This document shows, piece after piece, positions 1 to 5,937 of a DNA stretch of 12,385 bases. This stretch comes from JBMNOI01 sp050942995 (GTDB taxonomy: Bacteria > Chloroflexota > Anaerolineae > UBA1429). The DNA is taken from the NCBI GenBank assembly GCA_050942995.1, contig JBMNOI010000112.1:1-12385 (forward strand), given 5' to 3'. A model generated the notes under the pieces. The model was given only the letters and a program-made list of their open reading frames with translations, was not told where the DNA came from and did not search any database. How positions within the stretch are numbered: the stretch's first letter is position 1; each line of letters opens with the position of its first letter. The position numbers and the translations under genes are program-made.

Positions 1-654
1 CCAGGTACTCGTGACCACGGGAAGCAGCGCCAGGCTCAGGGCCGCAGCCAGCACGGCCACCAGAGCGGCGCGACGGGTCCGTACCAGGAGAAAGAGCAGA
101 CAGATCAGACTGGCGGGCAGGGCATATTCCAGCCCCAGACCATCGGGGATCTGCGCCCCAAAGGTGAGACCGATGACGATCGCCATTTGCCAGATGATAT
201 AGATGGCCAGTCCCGAGCCTACGGCGAATAGCGGATCGGGCGTTGGAGTCGATTCGCGGGTTGCCCTCCCCGCATCGGCCTCAGAGGGTTCGTCAGAACG
301 ATCATATTCGATCATCGTGACCGCAAAACTCTCGTCGGTGAGCAATTGGGCGATGAGCCATTGTAGGGGGGCCGGGGCGCCGCGCAAGTGAGGCGCCAGA
401 GAGGCGCTCAACAGGATCAACCGTGCATTGATCAGCCATCCGGTGATAAGGATCGGCAGAAACGTGGCCCCCTGAGCGATCATGCTGGCGGTGATAAACT
501 GTGCCGTGCCGGCAAACACGGTAGCCGACATCAGCCATCCCTGCCCAAAGGTCAGCCCCTGGGCGGCCACCGCGCCATAGGCCACGCCAAAAGGAGCCAC
601 CCCCAGGGCGATAGGCAGTGTGGCCCGCAGGCCACGCATTATCCGATGCCACAT
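1..654 (-). CDS. azlC: AzlC-family branched-chain amino acid exporter, large subunit (3' end outside window)
   Basis: Integral membrane protein of the AzlC/YgaZ family, which with the small partner AzlD/YgaH exports branched-chain amino acids and analogues such as azaleucine. In the window it gives 218 codons without a stop. It shows the family signature: LPIALGVAPFGVAYG (residues 13-27), LMSATVFAGTAQF (41-53) and LITGWLINARLILLSASLAPHL (69-90, split here by the expected polar Asn-Ala-Arg). Hydrophobic segments recur at about 144-166 and 176-192, and again at 197-213. A hydrophilic acidic loop lies at about 117-141. The ATG at 654 is chosen because two in-frame stops lie at 676-681 and a GGAG (667-670) sits 12 nt upstream. 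The family is usually about 230-240 residues, so only the last few should be missing; azlD would be expected just beyond the left edge. It is transcribed divergently from the oxidoreductase gene. Confidence 0.88.
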   Translation of the reverse strand, partial: MWHRIMRGLRATLPIALGVAPFGVAYGAVAAQGLTFGQGWLMSATVFAGTAQFITASMIAQGATFLPILITGWLINARLILLSASLAPHLRGAPAPLQWLIAQLLTDESFAVTMIEYDRSDEPSEADAGRATRESTPTPDPLFAVGSGLAIYIIWQMAIVIGLTFGAQIPDGLGLEYALPASLICLLFLLVRTRRAALVAVLAAALSLALLPVVTSTW

Positions 655-694
655 ACGATCCGCGCTCTCCGTTCGTTATCATGAAGCAGCTCCC

Positions 695-723
695 AGAATA
701 GGCGGGGCACGCTCATTCGTCAA
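695..723 (-). promoter_or_regulatory. Sigma-70-type promoter of azlC
   Basis: On the minus strand TTGACG (718-723) is followed after exactly 17 bp by TATTCT (695-700). The predicted transcription start is near 688, giving a leader of about 35 nt to the azlC ATG at 654. I see no comparable promoter facing right toward the oxidoreductase in the same gap. Confidence 0.55.
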
Positions 724-752
724 AAAGGTAGCGACAGAAAAGGAGCCATAGC

Positions 753-1715
753 ATGCCGATAGATGTATCTCCTCTCTTTCAGCCTCTGACGGTACGCGGC
801 AAAACGTTCTCCAACCGGATTGTGGCCCCTCCCATGGTGGTCGCCCGGGGCATCGGCACGCCCGAGGCGATCGACTGGTACGGCGGCCTGGCTCGCGGCG
901 GCGCGGGATTTGTCATCGTCGAGGCGACCGACATGCCCCGCCTGATCGGCGGCGGCCCCGAGGGGTACCCGCAGGTGGCGCCGGAGGATCTACGCCGGCA
1001 GGTGGGGGCGATTCATGCCGGCGGCGCTCTGGCCGGCATTCAGATCTATCCCGGAATTCGCGTGCAACGAGTGGCCCCGAACGACCTCAGCCCTCGTGAT
1101 ATCGACAACCTGATCGAACAGTACCGCATGGCCACACAGATCTGCGCCGACGTCGGGTTCGACGCCGTCGAGCCGCACGGCGCTCACGGCTATCTGATCA
1201 ATCAGTTCTTTTCGCCGGAGCAGAACGGGCGCACCGACGCCTACGGGGGCAGCCTGGAGAACCGCATGCGCCTGGCGACGCAGATCGTCGAGGCCATCCG
1301 CCCCATCTGCGGCGACCGCATGCTGCTGACATACCGACACACGCCCGTCGGCAGGGGATACGGCATCGATGAGAGCCTGACGCTGGCCGAAACGCTGGTG
1401 AGTGCCGGAGTGGACATCCTGGATCTCTCGCCGTCCAGCGACGAGCAGCCGGGCGATCGCGCCGCTCCCTTCCGCGGCCTGGGAGTACCTCTCATCGCCG
1501 TCGGTCGACTGGACGAGGTGGATCGCGCCCTGGAGGTGCTGGCCGAGGATCGCGCCGATCTGGTGGCCGTCGGGCGCGCCCTCATCGCCGATGCGCAATG
1601 GCCCACAAAAGTGCGCCGGGGACGCATGGACAAGATTCTCCGCTGCATCCACTGTGACGGGTGCCACGCCGACCTGCGCGAGGGCCGGGTGGTGGGCTGT
1701 ACTCAGTGGGGCTGA
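753..1715 (+). CDS. Old yellow enzyme-type NADH:flavin oxidoreductase, single FMN-barrel domain with C-terminal cysteine cluster
   Basis: A 320-residue FMN-dependent TIM-barrel oxidoreductase; relatives reduce activated C=C bonds (enones, nitro compounds, dienoyl-CoA). The N-terminal NRIVAPPM (21-28) is the FMN-binding start of the barrel. EPHGAHGYLINQFFSP (140-155) holds the substrate-binding His pair H142/H145, and TDAYGGSLENR (161-171) is the family signature. The phosphate-binding end reads LIAVGRL (247-253) and LVAVGRALIAD (270-280). Cys298, Cys301, Cys304 and Cys316 resemble the [4Fe-4S] ligands of 2,4-dienoyl-CoA reductase-type enzymes, but the protein stops four residues after the last Cys and lacks the FAD/NAD(P)H module of that class. 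AGGAG at 741-745, 7 nt before the ATG, supports the start. The physiological substrate cannot be told from the sequence. Confidence 0.88.
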   Translation: MPIDVSPLFQPLTVRGKTFSNRIVAPPMVVARGIGTPEAIDWYGGLARGGAGFVIVEATDMPRLIGGGPEGYPQVAPEDLRRQVGAIHAGGALAGIQIYPGIRVQRVAPNDLSPRDIDNLIEQYRMATQICADVGFDAVEPHGAHGYLINQFFSPEQNGRTDAYGGSLENRMRLATQIVEAIRPICGDRMLLTYRHTPVGRGYGIDESLTLAETLVSAGVDILDLSPSSDEQPGDRAAPFRGLGVPLIAVGRLDEVDRALEVLAEDRADLVAVGRALIADAQWPTKVRRGRMDKILRCIHCDGCHADLREGRVVGCTQWG

Positions 1716-1791
1716 GGAGACGCGCCGTCCGATTCTGATTCGCCGGCGACCATCTGGCAAGCAGGAATACGAGGCGATAGATTTGATTCAA

Positions 1792-1835
1792 TCGGCCGAT
1801 GCGGGCAAGGATCGAACCTCCCTCGCATCGGCCGA
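1792..1835. terminator. Long hairpin between convergent genes, possible bidirectional terminator
   Basis: TCGGCCGATGCG (1792-1803) and CGCATCGGCCGA (1824-1835) are perfect 12-bp inverted repeats. Inside the 20-nt loop, GG/CC and AGG/CCT can add further pairs, closing on ATCGAA. It lies between the 3' ends of the oxidoreductase (ends 1715) and the methyltransferase (ends 1921 on the other strand), where a shared terminator is expected. No run of T follows on either strand, so a factor-independent terminator is not proven; it could equally be an mRNA-stabilising hairpin or one copy of a dispersed palindromic element. Confidence 0.4.
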
Positions 1836-1920
1836 ATCCCGAGCGTCATGTACATTCTGATGCGCGCCATGCGAGAGTGACCACGCAACATCCGGCGCCC
1901 TCGATCTATATTGAGCGAGA

Positions 1921-2694
1921 TCATTGCGACAGTTTGACGGCCCGCAGCCCCAGGAACAGCGGAATTTCGGCGTTGGCGCGGCGCTCGGCGCGATCGTCAG
2001 GATTCTTGTATGAGGTGATCTCGCGCAGGCTGTCGATCAAGAGCCCGCAACCCGCCAGCGCATTGATATATTCGCTGAGCGGCCGGTGATAGCTGATGGT
2101 GGTTCCCCGGCGCCCTTTGCCGTACGGCTTGACCGGGATGCGAAGGGGCGTCAGATACGAGTCCACACGACGATAGGTTAGATTCCGCTCGTCGTCATGT
2201 CCCCAGCCACTCTGCCGTGGAATGCGAAAACAGGGGTGCGTCATCAGCATCACCAACCGCCCCCTTGGACGCAACGCCCAGGCCGCCGCGGCCAGTGCCT
2301 CGTGCAGCGGGTTCATATCCTGAATGCTCAGCATAAACACCACGCCATCGAATGCCCCGGCATGCAAATCGGGCAGGGACGAAAGGCGGCGCACATCCCC
2401 GTGGATAAAGCGCCCGCATCGTCCATGTCGCTGCCGCGCCAGGTGCAGCAGCCGGGGGCTGACTTCCACACCGGTATATTGAGCATCTGCCTGCGCGATA
2501 TGCGGCGCCAGCACGCCCTGCCCCGCGCCGAGGTCGAGGATGGCCTCACCTTCTCGCGGATGCAACATATCGAGCACGGCGGGGATCGCCAGACGCCGGT
2601 GGTGCTTGCTGCCTTGTGTGCCCACCCAGCCGTCATACCAGGTCGCCACCGGATCCCAGCCCACCGGCGCAGTATGCCTATTCTTTTGTACCAT
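1921..2694 (-). CDS. Class I SAM-dependent methyltransferase
   Basis: A 257-residue Rossmann-fold methyltransferase. Motif I is AILDLGAGQGVLAPHIA (51-67), the SAM-binding glycine loop. TGVEVSP (74-80) gives the acidic residue (E77) that normally holds the ribose hydroxyls, and IHGDVRRL (97-104) is the motif III region. FDGVVFMLSIQDM (115-127) and LRPRGRLVMLMTHPCF (141-156) are motifs IV and V/VI. The C-terminal part, with YHRPLSEYINALAGCG (202-217), is typical of small-molecule methyltransferases of this group. The frame is open up to 2817, but the ATG at 2694 is chosen because AAGGA (2703-2707) lies 8 nt before it, the alternatives further up have no Shine-Dalgarno sequence, and the upstream translation looks unlike protein. 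The substrate is not identifiable. It has its own strong, apparently regulated promoter about 230 nt upstream. Confidence 0.85.
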   Translation of the reverse strand: MVQKNRHTAPVGWDPVATWYDGWVGTQGSKHHRRLAIPAVLDMLHPREGEAILDLGAGQGVLAPHIAQADAQYTGVEVSPRLLHLARQRHGRCGRFIHGDVRRLSSLPDLHAGAFDGVVFMLSIQDMNPLHEALAAAAWALRPRGRLVMLMTHPCFRIPRQSGWGHDDERNLTYRRVDSYLTPLRIPVKPYGKGRRGTTISYHRPLSEYINALAGCGLLIDSLREITSYKNPDDRAERRANAEIPLFLGLRAVKLSQ

Positions 2695-2702
2695 CGGATC
2701 GA

Positions 2703-2707
2703 TCCTT
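2703..2707 (-). promoter_or_regulatory. Ribosome binding site fixing the methyltransferase start
   Basis: AAGGA on the minus strand, 8 nt from the ATG at 2694. It favours this internal ATG over the longest open frame beginning at 2817. Confidence 0.6.
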
Positions 2708-2724
2708 GTCGGGAACGCCCGAGT

Positions 2725-2750
2725 CAGACACACGGGAAGCGCCGTGTCTG
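2725..2750 (-). promoter_or_regulatory. Leader hairpin just upstream of the methyltransferase ribosome binding site
   Basis: CAGA (2725-2728) plus CACGG (2731-2735) pair with CCGTG (2742-2746) plus TCTG (2747-2750). This gives 9 bp with a 2-nt bulge and a GAAGCG loop. In the minus-strand transcript it ends 17 nt before AAGGA, a position where structure could affect ribosome access. No T-tract follows, so a classical attenuator is not indicated. Confidence 0.3.
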
Positions 2751-2847
2751 CCTCAGGGAAAGAAGCCCGTTGTGTGCGGCCCGGTTGCCGCAGCACCATC
2801 CCGGGGGCGCCGCACAAGTTGGTTGTGGGCGCGCTCGAGCATACGGT

Positions 2848-2886
2848 TTAGTGGAGGGGAATCCAGGGGCGAATCATTCCGGCCAT
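2848..2886 (-). CDS. Possible 12-codon leader ORF ahead of the methyltransferase
   Basis: An ATG at 2886 opens MAGMIRPWIPLH followed by TAA. It is preceded by a strong AAGGAG (2896-2901) with 9-nt spacing and lies about 35 nt after the predicted transcription start, so it is well placed to be translated. It is in the same reading frame as the methyltransferase, 192 nt further on, but closed by the TAA. It could be a regulatory leader peptide, a relic of an older longer start, or chance; its composition (one Trp, two Pro) does not point to a known attenuation mechanism. Confidence 0.3.
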   Translation of the reverse strand: MAGMIRPWIPLH

Positions 2887-2904
2887 TAATTACAACTCCT
2901 TCAT

Positions 2905-2926
2905 ATCCCGATCAATAGATCGGGAT
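2905..2926. promoter_or_regulatory. Perfect palindromic operator at the methyltransferase transcription start
   Basis: ATCCCGATC (2905-2913) and GATCGGGAT (2918-2926) form a perfect 9-bp inverted repeat around a 4-bp centre. The palindrome starts 1 bp downstream of the -10 box of the leftward promoter and covers the predicted start site, the classic place for a repressor operator. In RNA it would be a stable tetraloop hairpin at the extreme 5' end of the transcript. Which protein, if any, binds is unknown. Confidence 0.55.
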
Positions 2927-2927
2927 C

Positions 2928-2956
2928 ATTATAGAATACGGCAATGGGTATGTCAA
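2928..2956 (-). promoter_or_regulatory. Consensus sigma-70 promoter of the methyltransferase
   Basis: On the minus strand TTGACA (2951-2956), 17-bp spacer, TATAAT (2928-2933): both hexamers are exact consensus with the ideal spacing. The expected start is near 2921, giving a leader of about 227 nt before the methyltransferase ATG. A promoter this strong combined with an operator suggests tight repression. Confidence 0.75.
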
Positions 2957-3001
2957 AAATCAAAAAGCCCACCGGCGAATTCGTGATAACACGCTCATCA
3001 C

Positions 3002-3030
3002 TTGCCCGAATGACGGTCTTGTGCTATCCT
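3002..3030 (+). promoter_or_regulatory. Probable promoter of the topoisomerase IB gene
   Basis: TTGCCC (3002-3007), 17-bp spacer, TATCCT (3025-3030). It is weaker than the divergent methyltransferase promoter, whose -35 lies only 45 bp away. The predicted start near 3037 leaves about 40-75 nt of leader, depending on which start codon is used. Confidence 0.4.
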
Positions 3031-3073
3031 TTACTATGGCGACCGCGGGCAACATGGCTCTCGCGGCGTTTTT

Positions 3074-5335
3074 GTGCATTGTAGCTTCTTGAAGGAGATC
3101 GATAATCCATTGCTCAAGCAATTGATTCATAACGGTGTGCTGATTCCAGAGCCCCCGGCTCCCGCCGGCCTCTCTATTGTGGCCCGCGGGCGGCGCATCG
3201 CGCTGACCCCCCGGCAGGAGGAGATGGCTCTGGCCTGGGCACGCAAAAAAGATACCCCATACGTGCAGGACCTGGTCTTTGCGGCCAACTTTATGCGCGA
3301 TTTCAGCGCAGCGCTGGGCATTGACCCGCCTCTTTCGCTGAACGAGATCGATTTTGGCGAATGCTACGCCTATGTCGATCGCGAACGCGCTGAAAAGGAA
3401 GCGCGCTCCAAAGAGGAGCGCAAGGCGTTGGCCGCCGAACGCAAAGCCGAGCGTGAGGCGCTCAAGGCCCAGTACGGCTATGCTATCGTCAACGGGCAGC
3501 GTGTAGAGCTGGGCACCTACATGACCGAGCCCAGCGGTATCTTTATGGGGCGCGGTGAACATCCGCTACGCGGACGCTGGAAAGAGGGCGCCACACAGCG
3601 CGACGTGACCCTGAACCTCAGCCCTGATGCGCCCCCGGTCGAGGGTGACTGGGAAGAGGTCGTCTGGCAGCCCGAGTCGCTGTGGGTGGCGCGCTGGAAA
3701 GACAAACTCTCGGACAAGATGAAGTATATCTGGATCAGCGACACTGCCCCCATCAAACAAACCCGCGAGGTGCTCAAGTTCGACAAGGCGATCGAGCTTG
3801 AGGAGAATATCGAGTTGGTGCGTCGGCATATCGAAGAAGGGTTGGTGGACAAACGCCCCAGGAGACGCATGATCGCTACCGCGGCGTATCTCATCGATGC
3901 GCTGTGCCTGCGCGTGGGCGACGAAAAAGATCCCGATGAAGCGGATACCGTGGGTGCCACCACGTTGCGCCCCGAGCATATCACACTGCACGATGACGGC
4001 TCGGTCGAGTTTGACTTTTTGGGCAAGGACTCGGTGCGCTGGCACAAGACCATCAAGCCGCCCCGCATCGTGTGGGACAACCTGGCCGAGCTGGTGCGTA
4101 ACGCGCGGCCGTCGAGTTCGTCGGGCAACGGCGATCGTGGGCACCCCTCGCGTGACCTGCCCCAGCTCTTTCCCGACGTAACCAGCCGCGATGTGAACGC
4201 ATTTTTATCCGGCATCATGCCGGGGCTTACGGCCAAGGTTTTCCGTACCCATCACGCCACCATGGTGGTCAATGAGAGCCTGGCGATGTCGGGAGTCAAG
4301 GCCGAACACCCTGAATATATCAAGTGGCAGGCGGCCAACATGGCCAATCTGGAGGCCGCCGTGCTCTGTAGCCATACCAAGCAGGCCAGCGGCAACTGGG
4401 AAGCCACCCGCGAACGCTACAGAGAGCGGCAAGAAAAGGCCGAAGAGCGCGTAGAGCGCTATCGCCAGCAGATTCAGGAGATGACCGAGGCGCTCTCGGC
4501 TCTGCGCCGGGAGGCGCAGGAGAAACGCGAGTCCGCCGCCACGCCCGAAGCGCGCCGCAAAATACGCGAGCGCTATGCCAGGCGATTGGAGCGGGCGCGG
4601 GCCCGACTGGATGCCGCCAGACAGCGTCGCAAGCGCGCCCAGGATGCCTTGGGCAAGGTCAAGGCTCAGTGCATGATCGCCGGCAAAAAACGCACCTGGA
4701 ATCTGGGCACCAGCCTCAGGTCATATATCGACCCCAGAGTGTATGTAAAGTGGGGTGAAAAGGTCGATTACGACGTTCTGGAAAAGTACTACCCCGCTAC
4801 TCTGCGGCGCAAGTTCGCCTGGGTGCGCTTTGAGGACAACGGACATCATGCGGATGTGCAGATCCGCACCTGCATGTCATCGGATCTGACGGCAGTGGTC
4901 GAGTTCTTCCGCTCGCTGAAAAAGCGCCACGCCGGGCTGGACCTGCCCATGAACACCGCCGAAATCGAGGCGCGCTTTTTGCCCGCGCTGGATAAAGAGT
5001 GGCAGGAAGCGGTAGTGGCCCTGGGTGAAGAGTCCGAGGTGGTGGCCTTTGCCGTGGTCGGCCCCGAGTGGGAGGCGGATGAAGAGGCGGTTCTGGATGT
5101 GATGGTGCTGGTTCATGACGATTGGCAGGATGCCGAGTTCGCCGAGATGCTGGTCGGTGACATCACCCGGCGGGCCGAGGCCTATCGCATGCTGCATCCG
5201 CGCAAAGAGCTGCCGTTCCGCCCACAGGATGAGAGCTGGTATACCGTCGCAGCCGAGGCGTGCGCCGCGCTGGGCCTGGGAGAGGTCGAGCCCGAGAAAG
5301 AGATCGAGGGTGAATACGAGCCTCAGGAAAGCTAA
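3074..5335 (+). CDS. DNA topoisomerase IB of eukaryotic nuclear type with an extra C-terminal domain
   Basis: Type IB topoisomerase: nicks one strand through a 3'-phosphotyrosine and relaxes positive or negative supercoils without ATP. The 753 residues (from GTG 3074) follow the nuclear enzyme end to end. The N-terminal core runs from about 18 to 250, including EPSGIFMGRGEHPLRG (152-167). The catalytic core (about 262-440) has Arg280 in LCLRVGDE, Lys318 in FLGKDS, Arg391 in VFRT and His434 in LCSH. A charged coiled-coil linker spans about 445-533. The active-site Tyr551 is in LGTSLRSYIDPR, followed by KFAWV. These match human R488, K532, R590, H632 and Y723. Bacterial TopIBs are normally poxvirus-like and about half this length, without the N-terminal core or long linker. 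Residues 586-753 are an added domain (see findings). TTG 3110 is an alternative start. Base use resembles the neighbours, so transfer, if any, is old. Confidence 0.92.
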   Translation: MHCSFLKEIDNPLLKQLIHNGVLIPEPPAPAGLSIVARGRRIALTPRQEEMALAWARKKDTPYVQDLVFAANFMRDFSAALGIDPPLSLNEIDFGECYAYVDRERAEKEARSKEERKALAAERKAEREALKAQYGYAIVNGQRVELGTYMTEPSGIFMGRGEHPLRGRWKEGATQRDVTLNLSPDAPPVEGDWEEVVWQPESLWVARWKDKLSDKMKYIWISDTAPIKQTREVLKFDKAIELEENIELVRRHIEEGLVDKRPRRRMIATAAYLIDALCLRVGDEKDPDEADTVGATTLRPEHITLHDDGSVEFDFLGKDSVRWHKTIKPPRIVWDNLAELVRNARPSSSSGNGDRGHPSRDLPQLFPDVTSRDVNAFLSGIMPGLTAKVFRTHHATMVVNESLAMSGVKAEHPEYIKWQAANMANLEAAVLCSHTKQASGNWEATRERYRERQEKAEERVERYRQQIQEMTEALSALRREAQEKRESAATPEARRKIRERYARRLERARARLDAARQRRKRAQDALGKVKAQCMIAGKKRTWNLGTSLRSYIDPRVYVKWGEKVDYDVLEKYYPATLRRKFAWVRFEDNGHHADVQIRTCMSSDLTAVVEFFRSLKKRHAGLDLPMNTAEIEARFLPALDKEWQEAVVALGEESEVVAFAVVGPEWEADEEAVLDVMVLVHDDWQDAEFAEMLVGDITRRAEAYRMLHPRKELPFRPQDESWYTVAAEACAALGLGEVEPEKEIEGEYEPQES
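3092..3097 (+). promoter_or_regulatory. Shine-Dalgarno sequence inside the longest topoisomerase frame
   Basis: AAGGAG here lies downstream of the GTG at 3074 and 12 nt upstream of an in-frame TTG at 3110. It suggests that translation may begin at TTG 3110, shortening the product by 12 residues, since the GTG has no recognisable Shine-Dalgarno sequence. Confidence 0.45.
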
Positions 5336-5421
5336 GCGGTGATCGATGACCCGTCGGTGTTGCCCTCACAGAAGAGCCGGGGCGCAATATATGAGGAGCC
5401 GAAACAGCTCCCCGTCGCTGT

Positions 5422-5450
5422 TTGGCGGCGTATGGGTCTTGTACTATAAT
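5422..5450 (+). promoter_or_regulatory. Promoter of the rplS-rnhB-exonuclease-mutM unit
   Basis: TTGGCG (5422-5427), 17-bp spacer, TATAAT (5445-5450), with the start expected near 5457, about 30 nt before the rplS ATG. The 86 bp upstream, after the topoisomerase stop, show only a weak 5-bp hairpin (GGAGC 5395-5399 with GCTCC 5407-5411) and no convincing terminator. Confidence 0.6.
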
Positions 5451-5488
5451 CAGCGTTCGTGACATGGAGTGAAAGGTGGTGACCATAA

Positions 5489-5872
5489 ATGACGGATATT
5501 ATCAACTCACTGAGCGCTCAGGTTAACCCCGGCATACCGGCCGATCTGCGTACCGGTGATACCGTGCGCGTCCACGCCCGCATCGTTGAAGGGGATCGGG
5601 AGCGTGTGCAGGTGTTTCAGGGTGTGGTGATGAGGCTGCGCAAGACCGGCGTGAACGGGAGCTTTACCGTTCGCCGAATCGCTTCTCACGGTATCGGTGT
5701 AGAGCGAACTTTTTCTCTCGCCTCGCCACGTATCGACCGGGTCGAGATCGTACGTCGGGCCAAAGTGCGCCGCGCGCAGCTCTACTTCCTGCGCAAATAC
5801 CGTGGCAAGGCTGCCCGCCTGAAGGAAGATCGCTCCAGGTTCGAACGCAACAAGAACGGGTCGCAGGCGTAA
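5489..5872 (+). CDS. rplS: 50S ribosomal protein L19
   Basis: L19 sits at the 30S-50S interface of the ribosome. The 127-residue product has the usual family length with a short C-terminal tail. It shows FRTGD-type [14 protein letters not shown] (19-32), the conserved [14 protein letters not shown] (38-51), the basic [17 protein letters not shown] (58-74) and the C-terminal [22 protein letters not shown] (91-112 region). AAAGGTGGTGA (5472-5482) matches the 16S anti-Shine-Dalgarno complement with one mismatch and lies 6 nt before the ATG, suiting a highly expressed gene. The order rplS-rnhB is conserved in many bacteria. It has its own promoter and probably leads the operon. Confidence 0.97.
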   Translation: MTDIINSLSAQVNPGIPADLRTGDTVRVHARIVEGDRERVQVFQGVVMRLRKTGVNGSFTVRRIASHGIGVERTFSLASPRIDRVEIVRRAKVRRAQLYFLRKYRGKAARLKEDRSRFERNKNGSQA

Positions 5873-5922
5873 CCGATTCGTCACCGCATTGACGCCATTT
5901 TGCGCTCGTACCATCCGATTTC

Positions 5923-5929
5923 AAGGAGG
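5923..5929 (+). promoter_or_regulatory. Ribosome binding site fixing the rnhB start
   Basis: AAGGAGG is 8 nt from GTG 5938 but only 2 nt from the longest-frame TTG at 5932, so GTG 5938 is the likely start. Confidence 0.65.
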
Positions 5930-5937
5930 CGTTGGCC

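Larger units (their letters stand above)
2695..3073. other. Divergent intergenic regulatory region between the methyltransferase and topoisomerase IB genes
   Basis: This 379-bp gap is the only long stretch without a main gene. Reading leftward from the topoisomerase side it holds the rightward topoisomerase promoter (3002-3030), the leftward methyltransferase promoter (2928-2956), a perfect palindrome at its transcription start (2905-2926), a small ORF with a Shine-Dalgarno sequence (2848-2886), and a hairpin-rich leader down to the methyltransferase ATG. Leader hairpins include CACAA/TTGTG (2813-2817 with 2823-2827) and CAGA-CACGG/CCGTG-TCTG (2725-2750), the second about 18 nt before the ribosome binding site. 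A 12-codon ORF (3054-3092) also precedes the topoisomerase start. I recognise no known riboswitch family here. Confidence 0.6.

Noticed and set aside
302..682. 126-codon minus-strand frame near the left end
   Set aside because: Frame-shifted shadow of azlC; the true azlC frame is open from 654 to the left edge with clear membrane-protein signatures.
990..1760. 256-codon minus-strand frame over the oxidoreductase
   Set aside because: The plus strand encodes a clear FMN oxidoreductase; the minus frame shows no domain.
1800..1835. tRNA-like 3' end on the minus strand (GGTTCGATCC followed by a stem)
   Set aside because: The T-stem has a mismatch, and no D-arm, anticodon arm or CCA can be found; it is part of the 12-bp inverted repeat.
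2817..2840. Upstream starts for the methyltransferase (frame open from 2817) and a 29-codon ORF from 2842
   Set aside because: Neither has a Shine-Dalgarno sequence; ATG 2694 has one at good spacing and the protein similarity begins just after it.
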